Of a DNA stretch of 64,000 nt, positions 35,869 to 43,046 are shown piece after piece (the stretch's first letter is position 1; each line of letters opens with the position of its first letter). Origin of the DNA: Acetivibrio clariflavus DSM 19732 (GTDB lineage Bacteria > Bacillota > Clostridia > Acetivibrionales > Acetivibrionaceae); contig NC_016627.1 in assembly GCF_000237085.1 (NCBI RefSeq), positions 2,046,118-2,110,117 of the forward strand, in the 5' to 3' direction. The notes beneath the pieces are model-generated. The model did no database searches. It was not told the origin of the DNA and was given only the letters and a program-made list of their open reading frames with translations. The position numbers were made by a program, and so were the translations under genes.

Positions 35869-36933
35869 TCAATTATCAATTCTTTTACATGATGCTCTTT
35901 CTACTATGGTAGTATCAACTATCTTTACTTCAGGAACAAGCTCTTTTTTCTCAATGGACTTTATAAGCAAGTCGGCAGATAATTTTGCAGCTTCCGGCAA
36001 TGAGACATTAACCGATGTAAGCGGCGGATACATGTACTGGGATATTTGCGAGTTATCAAATCCTATAACGGATATGTCGTCCGGAATACTAAGCCCCATT
36101 TCTCCTATTGCCTTATATGCTCCAATCGCCATAGTATCGTTACAGACAAATACAGCTGTAGGTCTCCTGCTGGATTTCAATATCTTTTTCATGCCTATAT
36201 ATCCGCTATATTCTGTAAAATCTCCGTAGGCAATATAATCCTCGTTTAGCTGTATACCGTTTTCTAAAAGAGCCTGCTTAAAACTTTCAAACCTTACACT
36301 TCCCGAAAGTTTAGTGATATCTCCCGTAATTATTCCTATATCTCTATGACCTAAATCAATGAGATATTTGGTAGCTTCAAAAGCACCTTTATAATTGTTC
36401 AGATTTATATATATCGCCTTGTCCTTGTTTTCTTCAGTTACATTAATATCAACAGCTGCTATAATAAAATCTTTTCCTATAACTTCCAATATTTTTTCGT
36501 ATTCATTATCCTTGCTTCCAATAATAACTCCACCATCAATCCTTTTTTCGCAGAAGGAGCTTTTAATTTTCCAAAGTTCATCGGAACTGTAAACGGTAGA
36601 AACGAGAACATAATACTGAGCCTTGTTTGCCTGGTCGATAAAAGCGTTTATAAAGGGGGAAAAATATGAATTGCCGTATAAAAGATCCTCATTGTTCTCA
36701 ATAACATGATGAGGCTTTTCATTATCTTTTATATCAACAACAAAAACTCCCAGTGTCGAGCTTTTCATCCCGACAAGTCTTCTTGCAGAGGAATTGGGAT
36801 AATAGTTATTTTCTCTTATGGCTTTAAGAACCTTTTCCCTTGTTGCTTCAGGTATATCGGGATAATTGTTGATTACACGGGAAACCGTGCTTCTGGATAC
36901 TCCAACTATTTTTGCTATTTCTTTGCTGTTCAT
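35869..36933 (-). CDS. LacI-family transcriptional regulator
   Basis: The N-terminal helix-turn-helix and hinge read KEIAKIVGVSRSTVSRVINN and YYPNSSARRLVG. The C-terminal periplasmic-binding-like domain has TAVFVCNDTMAIGAYKA and ISVIGFDNSQISQYMYPPLT, the sugar-binding and dimer elements of the family. The ATG at 36933 is chosen over the GTG at 36942. It lies upstream of the lichenase gene with a palindromic operator between, so it probably responds to a beta-glucan oligosaccharide such as laminaribiose. This parallels the GlyR3-licA/celC system known from C. thermocellum. Confidence 0.92.
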   Translation of the reverse strand: MNSKEIAKIVGVSRSTVSRVINNYPDIPEATREKVLKAIRENNYYPNSSARRLVGMKSSTLGVFVVDIKDNEKPHHVIENNEDLLYGNSYFSPFINAFIDQANKAQYYVLVSTVYSSDELWKIKSSFCEKRIDGGVIIGSKDNEYEKILEVIGKDFIIAAVDINVTEENKDKAIYINLNNYKGAFEATKYLIDLGHRDIGIITGDITKLSGSVRFESFKQALLENGIQLNEDYIAYGDFTEYSGYIGMKKILKSSRRPTAVFVCNDTMAIGAYKAIGEMGLSIPDDISVIGFDNSQISQYMYPPLTSVNVSLPEAAKLSADLLIKSIEKKELVPEVKIVDTTIVERASCKRIDN

Positions 36934-36998
36934 ATTCACCACCCGTTTACTTCATTATACTTCATTAATGTTCAAATATTTTTATCATTCTCAATAAC

Positions 36999-37781
36999 CT
37001 ATAAAGTAAAATTCTTTGTGAAACTTACCCGGTGAATGGGACAGATTCCAAACTTCCTGATAGCCTCTATGTGTTCTTTTGTGCCGTATCCTTTATGTTT
37101 TTTGAAGCCATATTCGGGATAAATCGAGTCCATTTCTTCTAAAAGCCTGTCTCTGGTTACTTTTGCTATAATCGAAGCTGCTGCTATTGATATACTGAGA
37201 GAATCACCTTTTATTATTGACTTTTGCGGTATTTTCAAACTGTCCAGCTTTACAGAGTCGATAAGGAGTAAATCAGGTTTTACTTTGAGACTTTCAACAG
37301 CAATCTCCATAGCCACTTTAGTTGCATTCAGAATATTGAGCTCATCAATAATTTTTTCGTCAACAATCCCTACTTCATAGGCAACAGCTTTTTCAGTTAT
37401 TTCCGAAAACAGCTTTTCTCTTTGCTTTTCGCTTAATTTTTTTGAATCATTGAGCCCGTTTATAAACACATTTTCAGGAAGTATTACAGCAGCGGCTACA
37501 ACCGGCCCTGCCAAAGGACCGCGGCCCGCTTCGTCTATACCGGCAATATATTTTACACCTTCACTATAGGCCTCTTTTTCATAACGGCGCATATCCTCAA
37601 ATCTCTTAAACTCTTTTTCCCACTGAAGCTTCTTCTTTTCATACTTTACGATTAACTTGTCCACCTTTGTGCCGTACTCTTCTTTAAAGGCATATAACTT
37701 ATTTAATGCTCCGTCAATACTCATTTCTTCTATAATAGCTTCTATTTGCTTCAAAGTAAGCTTTTCATTCAGTTGTGTCAT
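36999..37781 (-). CDS. rnhB: Ribonuclease HII
   Basis: It removes RNA from RNA-DNA hybrids and single ribonucleotides. The catalytic DE is in GIDEAGRGPLAGPVV; further acidic residues are in LLIDSVKL and KVTRDRLLEEM. An N-terminal ~75-residue extension precedes the catalytic domain, as in many Firmicute RNase HII. It overlaps rbgA by 17 bp, supporting cotranscription. Confidence 0.96.
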   Translation of the reverse strand: MTQLNEKLTLKQIEAIIEEMSIDGALNKLYAFKEEYGTKVDKLIVKYEKKKLQWEKEFKRFEDMRRYEKEAYSEGVKYIAGIDEAGRGPLAGPVVAAAVILPENVFINGLNDSKKLSEKQREKLFSEITEKAVAYEVGIVDEKIIDELNILNATKVAMEIAVESLKVKPDLLLIDSVKLDSLKIPQKSIIKGDSLSISIAAASIIAKVTRDRLLEEMDSIYPEYGFKKHKGYGTKEHIEAIRKFGICPIHRVSFTKNFTL

Positions 37782-38637
37782 TTATTATATCCTCCGGTTT
37801 TTCAAGCGTTATTTTGCCGATTTTACCACCCCTCAGCTCATCCAAAACAATTGAAGCAATTCTAAGCATATCAATTTCACCACCAGAAATAATACAGCCC
37901 CTGTTTTTTCCGGCAATTTGTAAAAGTTCAAATCCTGTCTTGCCTTCAATGGAAGTCAGCTTGTAACGTTCCATCAAGTTTTTGGGGTATAACCTTGCCA
38001 ACTTTTCAAAAAGTATGGAAGCCAGTTCTACAGTATCTATTACATCATCCTTTATTGCTCCGGTTATTGCAAGATTTATGCCCACTTCAGGATTTTCAAA
38101 TTTAGGCCATAATATGCCGGGGGTATCTAATAGCTGTATCTTGTCGTTGACATTTATCCATTGCTTACCCCGGGTGACACCAGGTCTGTCACCTGTTACA
38201 GCACTGGCTCTGCCGGCAATTTTATTTATTAAAGAAGATTTCCCCACATTGGGAATTCCCACAATCATCGTTCTAATAGGTCTTGAAATTCTTCCTTTTA
38301 GCTTATCTCTTTCAATTTTATCCTTCATAAGATCCTGCATCTTATTTTTTAACAGATTTATATTCTTTCCTTTAATTGAGTCAATAAAAATATTGGCATA
38401 ACCTTTAGAGTTATACCACTTGCTCCAACTGCTTGAAATCTTTTCATCGGCCAGGTCGGACTTGTTCAATACTATTATTTTGGGCTTATTCTTAAATATA
38501 TCGTCAAAGTCCGGGTTCTTGCTGCTTATAGGGATTCTTGCATCCAAAAGTTCTATTACCACATCTACTAACTTTATATTTTCAGCCAATATTCTCCTGG
38601 TCTTAGCCATATGACCGGGATACCATTGTATATTCAT
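37765..38637 (-). CDS. rbgA: Ribosome biogenesis GTPase RbgA (YlqF)
   Basis: It is needed for late assembly of the 50S subunit. The GTPase motifs are circularly permuted: G4 VLNKSDLAD comes first, then G1 GIPNVGKSSLINKI, and G3 LLDTPGILWPK. The start MNIQWYPGHMAKTRR is a family hallmark. It lies between lepB and rnhB, the conserved Firmicute order. Confidence 0.97.
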   Translation of the reverse strand: MNIQWYPGHMAKTRRILAENIKLVDVVIELLDARIPISSKNPDFDDIFKNKPKIIVLNKSDLADEKISSSWSKWYNSKGYANIFIDSIKGKNINLLKNKMQDLMKDKIERDKLKGRISRPIRTMIVGIPNVGKSSLINKIAGRASAVTGDRPGVTRGKQWINVNDKIQLLDTPGILWPKFENPEVGINLAITGAIKDDVIDTVELASILFEKLARLYPKNLMERYKLTSIEGKTGFELLQIAGKNRGCIISGGEIDMLRIASIVLDELRGGKIGKITLEKPEDIINDTTE

Positions 38638-38649
38638 TTTTTCCTCCTG

Positions 38650-39312
38650 TTAATCGTAAATACTTCCGAATTCTTTCAGCGGCCTGATTCTAAAAACCGC
38701 TTTTCCCTTTATTTTTTCCATATCCACAAATCCGAATTGCCTGCTGTCTTTACTGACCTCTCTATTATCACCCATAACAAAAACTTTATTCTCCGGTACA
38801 ACACAAGGCAATTCAAAACTTTGCTTCACAGTAGAACCTTTTACGTAAGATTCCTTTTGCTTGTTACCGTTTATATATACATAGCCGTCAATTATATCTA
38901 TTTCATCGCCGGGTAATCCTATAACCCTTTTTATATAGTCAATTTCATTTTTTGGCGGAATCAAAGAGGATAAAACAGGGATATTTTTAGCTATCGGAAT
39001 ATAGTCAAGGTTTCCTTCAGAAACCTTAAATACAATTATATCCCCTCTCTTCGGCGGAACAAAGGTGTATACAATTTTATTGACAAGCAAAACCTGCCTG
39101 CTGTATAGAGTATTCTCCATGGATGGCCCTTCAACTACTACCCATTCAAATACATAAGCTCTGAGTATAAGTGCTATAAATATAGCCACAATAACCACCA
39201 AACTCCATTTAAAAGCTTCTATCAAATAGTTTGGTCTTTCTTTTTCATAGTCTAGGCCGAATTTATCCATTTCTTTCACTTTATCTTTATTTTTCGAATT
39301 ATTATACTCCAT
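38650..39312 (-). CDS. lepB: Signal peptidase I
   Basis: It cleaves signal peptides from exported proteins such as the secreted cellulases. One membrane helix lies at about 33-55. The serine nucleophile is in VEGPSMENTLY and the lysine base in IDYIKRVIGLPGDEI; VMGDNREVSKDSRQFG follows. The 220 residues match the family. It sits 12 bp before rbgA. Confidence 0.96.
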   Translation of the reverse strand: MEYNNSKNKDKVKEMDKFGLDYEKERPNYLIEAFKWSLVVIVAIFIALILRAYVFEWVVVEGPSMENTLYSRQVLLVNKIVYTFVPPKRGDIIVFKVSEGNLDYIPIAKNIPVLSSLIPPKNEIDYIKRVIGLPGDEIDIIDGYVYINGNKQKESYVKGSTVKQSFELPCVVPENKVFVMGDNREVSKDSRQFGFVDMEKIKGKAVFRIRPLKEFGSIYD

Positions 39313-39581
39313 AAATTACTTCCCTATTCCCTGTAATCTTATTATATTGATATAGCTTTTCAGTATAACTAAAATATCTGAATATGAATAAAATTACAAT
39401 AAATAAAAGATCTAATGATTTTTATTATATCATTATATTATTTTTTGTAAAATAATCTGTTACAGGTAAAAGACATATTTATTTTTATAATCGGGAAAAT
39501 TTTCGGTAAAATCAGAAATAAAATTCTAAATATTGATATCATTTCTTTATACTAACCCATTTTCGAAAAAGGAGTAATATA

Positions 39582-39608
39582 ACAAAAGAGACTTGACGTC
39601 TCTTTTGT
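39582..39608. terminator. Terminator after rplS
   Basis: ACAAAAGAGAC and GTCTCTTTTGT form an 11-bp stem with a 5-nt loop, 13 nt after the rplS stop. T-rich sequence follows. It may allow partial read-through to lepB. Confidence 0.85.
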
Positions 39609-39620
39609 TTATATTAGATA

Positions 39621-39965
39621 TTAATCCAACTTTGTTTTTACTTTCGCAGCTTTTCCTACTCTGTTTCTTAAGTAGTAAAGCTTTGCTCTTCTTACTTTAC
39701 CTTTTCTTACTACTTCAACACGTTCAACATTCGGAGAGTGAACAGGGAAAATTCTTTCAACTCCAACTCCGTATGAAACTCTTCTTACTGTGAAAGTCTC
39801 TCTGATTCCGGAGCCTTTCAAACGGATAACAGTTCCTTCAAATATCTGAATTCTTTCTCTGTTACCTTCTTTAATCTTAGCATGTACTTTTACATAATCG
39901 CCCACTTCAATTTTAGGCTTCTCAGCTTTTAACTGTTCTTTTTCAATTGCTTCAATTACATTCAT
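39621..39965 (-). CDS. rplS: 50S ribosomal protein L19
   Basis: L19 lies at the 30S-50S interface. The 114-residue length and [37 protein letters not shown] and [17 protein letters not shown] are typical. The ATG at 39965 is preferred; the ORF can be extended to a TTG at 39974. The usual upstream trmD/rimM/rpsP genes are missing here; an IS30 element lies upstream instead. Confidence 0.98.
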   Translation of the reverse strand: MNVIEAIEKEQLKAEKPKIEVGDYVKVHAKIKEGNRERIQIFEGTVIRLKGSGIRETFTVRRVSYGVGVERIFPVHSPNVERVEVVRKGKVRRAKLYYLRNRVGKAAKVKTKLD

Positions 39966-40037
39966 GACTAGCAATCCTCCCTCCTGCCTAGACGTTCTTG
40001 TATTTAACAGCGGACCGTCCGTATTTCACAAGTAAGA

Positions 40038-40066
40038 ATTATATCATATAAAATGCTGCTTGTAAA
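40038..40066 (-). promoter_or_regulatory. Promoter of rplS
   Basis: On the minus strand TTTACA (40066-40061) is 17 nt from TATAAT (40043-40038). The ~65-nt leader contains GGACGGTCC and could include an L19-type autoregulatory structure, but I could not confirm that. The IS30 target repeat begins 12 bp upstream. Confidence 0.82.
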
Positions 40067-40077
40067 TGATTATTTGT

Positions 40078-40092
40078 TTATTTTTTTGCTTA
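40078..40092 (+). repeat. Left copy of the 15-bp repeat flanking the IS30 element
   Basis: TTATTTTTTTGCTTA, identical to 41312-41326. The bases on both outer sides differ, so the repeat is exactly 15 bp and ends where the inverted repeats begin. Confidence 0.85.
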
Positions 40093-41311
40093 TTTAAATT
40101 GCAAGTTTAATTGCCTTACAAAATCTTACAGAACCCTGTTTTAAGCGACCACAATCTTTGCCATTTCATTCGCAGTTCGATAACCAAATATTCTCCTTGG
40201 GTAATTGTTCATCCAGTGCTCAATCCTTTTTATCTCTTTCTCCGTTAGTTTCCCTATATCCGTCCCTTTAGGAATAAATCGTCGAATCAGCTTATTAGCG
40301 TTTTCATTCGACCCTCGTTCCCATGAACTGTATGGATGTGCATAATATATCTTTAACCTCATCTTACCAGGAACAAGCACTGATGCCTCAAGCCCTTTGC
40401 TGTCCAGAAACTCTGTTCCATTATCTACTGTGACCGTTTTAAACAGTTTGGTAAACTTCTTCCCATACTTCCTTTCCAGTTTGTCTATCTCTTTCTTTAC
40501 CGATGCCTGGCTTTTATCCGGCATCTTACGTATTATCTCCTGCCTCGTACTCCGTTCCGTCAGTACCAACAATGCTGCTCCCTTTTCTCCGCCTTTGCCA
40601 ACTATACAATCCATCTCCCAATGCCCATATTCTCCTCTTTCTTCTATATGTGCCGGCCTTTCTTCTATGCTTGTCCCCCTCAAATTCTTTAATGCTATCC
40701 TTACTCTTCGGTATTTCCTCTTCTTCTTGTTCCGCTTTACCGGAAGGTCTTTGTTGCTTATATTAGCAAATATCCCTTTGTCTATGTAGTTGTATAGCGT
40801 CTTTGTGCAGATCATGGCTCTGAACCTTAACCCTTTGGCTTTTATCTCTCCTATCACCGCGTCCGGCGAATATTTGTCCTCTTTTATCCTCTTCTCTATG
40901 TAATTGGCTAGTTCATGGTCATGCCCGATCTTTAAACCCGCTCCTTTATTTGATGACGCCTCTTCATATCTTCGTTGTCCTACGTCTGCACAGTACTTCA
41001 CTGAATAGGTCAGATCGCTGTTTAGCAACCTCACGCTGCCACGAGCTATTTCCCGTTCTATAGTCCGTCTGTCCCTTCCCATTACTTTGGCTATTTCCTT
41101 TGGTTTCTTACCTTCTTTCAATAATATTTCAATTTGATACCGTTCCCTCACATCCAGGTGTTTAAAACTTCTTCGTTTAGTGGTATTATTAAGGTGACTC
41201 ATTTCGGACCCTCCAATATGTTTTGGTTTTGTCACTTAAAACATTATCAGAGGTTCTGATTTGAGTCACTTCTTTTTTATCATGTTTGGGCAATTAATTT
41301 TACAACTTACC
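40093..41311 (-). mobile_element. IS30-family insertion sequence, complete
   Basis: The 1219-bp element is bounded by 23-bp imperfect inverted repeats (40093-40115 and 41289-41311, 17 of 23 bases matching), both ending internally in TTAATTGCC or its complement. It has one intact transposase gene. The flanking direct repeat is 15 bp, far longer than the 2-3 bp usual for the family. Confidence 0.88.
40141..41202 (-). CDS. IS30-family transposase
   Basis: The N-terminal helix-turn-helix has LLKEGKKPKEIAKVMGRDRR and TIEREIARG, which are typical of IS30. The DDE residues are in GHWEMDCIVG, VTVDNGTEFL and SSWERGSNENANKLIRRF. The ATG at 41202 has GGAGGG 6 nt upstream and is preferred to the ORF start at 41235. 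At 353 residues it is full length with no frameshift. Confidence 0.95.
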   Translation of the reverse strand: MSHLNNTTKRRSFKHLDVRERYQIEILLKEGKKPKEIAKVMGRDRRTIEREIARGSVRLLNSDLTYSVKYCADVGQRRYEEASSNKGAGLKIGHDHELANYIEKRIKEDKYSPDAVIGEIKAKGLRFRAMICTKTLYNYIDKGIFANISNKDLPVKRNKKKRKYRRVRIALKNLRGTSIEERPAHIEERGEYGHWEMDCIVGKGGEKGAALLVLTERSTRQEIIRKMPDKSQASVKKEIDKLERKYGKKFTKLFKTVTVDNGTEFLDSKGLEASVLVPGKMRLKIYYAHPYSSWERGSNENANKLIRRFIPKGTDIGKLTEKEIKRIEHWMNNYPRRIFGYRTANEMAKIVVA

Positions 41312-41326
41312 TTATTTTTTTGCTTA
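41312..41326 (+). repeat. Right copy of the 15-bp repeat flanking the IS30 element
   Basis: Identical to 40078-40092 and directly abuts the right inverted repeat. Confidence 0.85.
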
Positions 41327-41359
41327 ACTTGTATTCGTATCGTTTATAAAAAAATATAA

Positions 41360-41408
41360 AAAAGACGGTCTAAGTTTCATTGTTTCAAAACATAGGCCAT
41401 CTTTATTT
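41360..41408. terminator. Probable terminator outside the IS30 element
   Basis: AAAGACGGTCTA pairs with TAGGCCATCTTT with one mismatch and one G-T pair, followed by ATTTTTAT on the plus strand. Confidence 0.6.
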
Positions 41409-41426
41409 TTATATTGATGTTAATGT

Positions 41427-41716
41427 ATTAAAACCCATGGCATTTGTGCTGCTTTTGCATAATATCCATGCTATACGGATGCTTATGTAGCACTGCTTTA
41501 AATACCGCTTTTTAGAATCCGTATAAAATTGACATTCTCATGCAGTTTTCTGCTGGGTTTTAATTTACAGTCCTTTCGTCATAAAAATTTACAGTTCTCT
41601 CACCGTTCATCTTTTTTCTCTCCCTTCAATATCAGTATATTACACCTTTTGCTAATGGTGTTTGTCCTATGTTATTCTAAAAAATTATACGAACACATAT
41701 TAGTATGAACATTTTT
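41427..41716. other. Probable mobile-element remnant or structured RNA region
   Basis: Perfect 11-bp inverted repeats ATTAAAACCCA (41427-41437) and TGGGTTTTAAT (41554-41564) bound a 138-bp block with an inner ATACGGAT/ATCCGTAT pair. Beyond it the minus strand has a ribosome site (GGGAGAG) and a 16-codon frame reading MNGERTVNFYDERTVN that stops, like the start of a lost transposase gene. No other gene is seen. Confidence 0.45.
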
Positions 41717-42700
41717 TTAATTTTTAGTCATTAAATTTTCATTTTTACTAATTGAAATTACAACTCCGTCTCCCGGAAGTATCCATTCCTTAAAACCAAT
41801 TTCCAATCCGTTATCCATAGGTTCTTCAATCAACAAGTCCTTATGATTTCCCATAAAACCGAAACTATGCCAAGATAATTGATAAGAGGGGTCATTAATT
41901 ATAAAAATAAGGTTATATTCTTTACAAGGCTTTGTTATTTTATTTGAAAAACAAACATCATTAAGCGGAACAATTGTTTCAATGACCATATCAATAACCT
42001 GCGACTTTTTTACTTTTATATCCCAGAAGGTATGAACATCTATGCAATAAGCATCATTGCTGTCCGTACAGTTCTCTTTTATTATGAGGCTGTCATTAAT
42101 TTCTTTTGTATAGTCTTCCGAGTCAACAGTAAACTTCTTGATAATATATAGCTTATCGATATCCACATTTTCGACCTTTTGCATTTCAGCTCCAAAAGGG
42201 ATTCTGACAACGGCTTCCTTTTTCGAAGGATTTACAATTTCAAATTTTTTTCTGATTGTTTTTGTTATGTAATTTTCACAGATTTTGCATTCTATTTTGG
42301 TTTTATAGTATTTGTAATAGCAATCATTCAGCAAAGATGACAATTCCTCCTGAAAGAAGATATAGAAATTGTCTTTATCGTGATTGTTATCTCTAAAATA
42401 CAGTTCAGCTTCTATTTTTGACTTTAGTTCCTTCATCTCACATTTGCTTAATCGGTTTATGAATCCATTGCTGACAAGAGATTCGGTAGGTTCCATCCAA
42501 TTTTTTAATATATTTACAAGTGTGGACGTTATAATTGCCAAGCCCAAACTTTTTATTCCTGCGAGCAAGGTGTCACCCAGAATGCCTAAATAAAATGCAT
42601 TCTTTGGAGGAAAGAACAGTTCAAAATAGGATGCAGCAAATATGAATGCAGCCCCTATAAAAAAGGAAATTTTTGTTACTATGCGAATTCTCTTATTCAT
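41717..42700 (-). CDS. Membrane protein of unknown function
   Basis: I do not recognise this 327-residue protein. The ATG at 42700 is 5 nt after GGAGAGAG. Two membrane helices lie at about 8-28 and 40-68. The rest is soluble: a helical, charged part with cysteines (KIECKICENYITKT) and a C-terminal beta-rich part containing SYQLSWHSFGFMGNHKDL and WILPGDGVVISI. A helix pair plus a sensor-like domain is compatible with a cell-surface or defence-type effector, but nothing specific supports that. It is alone beside an IS30 element and a relic. Confidence 0.6.
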   Translation of the reverse strand: MNKRIRIVTKISFFIGAAFIFAASYFELFFPPKNAFYLGILGDTLLAGIKSLGLAIITSTLVNILKNWMEPTESLVSNGFINRLSKCEMKELKSKIEAELYFRDNNHDKDNFYIFFQEELSSLLNDCYYKYYKTKIECKICENYITKTIRKKFEIVNPSKKEAVVRIPFGAEMQKVENVDIDKLYIIKKFTVDSEDYTKEINDSLIIKENCTDSNDAYCIDVHTFWDIKVKKSQVIDMVIETIVPLNDVCFSNKITKPCKEYNLIFIINDPSYQLSWHSFGFMGNHKDLLIEEPMDNGLEIGFKEWILPGDGVVISISKNENLMTKN

Positions 42701-42918
42701 AACATCTCTCTCCAATAAACATAATCCTATTCTATATATATTATGTAATTCAGGCGTTTATTCCTATATTTTGACATATGACAGCCATAACCAATAGCAA
42801 TGATATCTGAGTTAATTGAACTGCTATGTGTGTGTGTATCGTAAATGAAATCAAATTGTACAAATTTTACAATAATAAAAATTTACGATATTTTTTGCCA
42901 ATACATATCGGCGGAACA
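42701..42918. other. Gap upstream of the unknown membrane protein
   Basis: No gene seen in this first part of a 346-bp gap; the other part holds a terminator for the TPR gene. Confidence 0.4.
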
Positions 42919-42954
42919 TAAAAAGTACCCGACCGTAAAAACAGCCGGATACTT
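42919..42954 (-). terminator. Terminator of the hscC-TPR operon
   Basis: On the minus strand AAGTATCCGGCTG pairs with CGGTCGGGTACTT (13 bp with G-T pairs), then TTTTTATG. Confidence 0.85.
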
Positions 42955-43046
42955 AACATTAACCATAAAAATTTGTTTTTTCAAAATGCCGCAGAACTTA
43001 CTATTTTACATTAAAAACATGAATATAATGCCAAAAGCAATATAAA

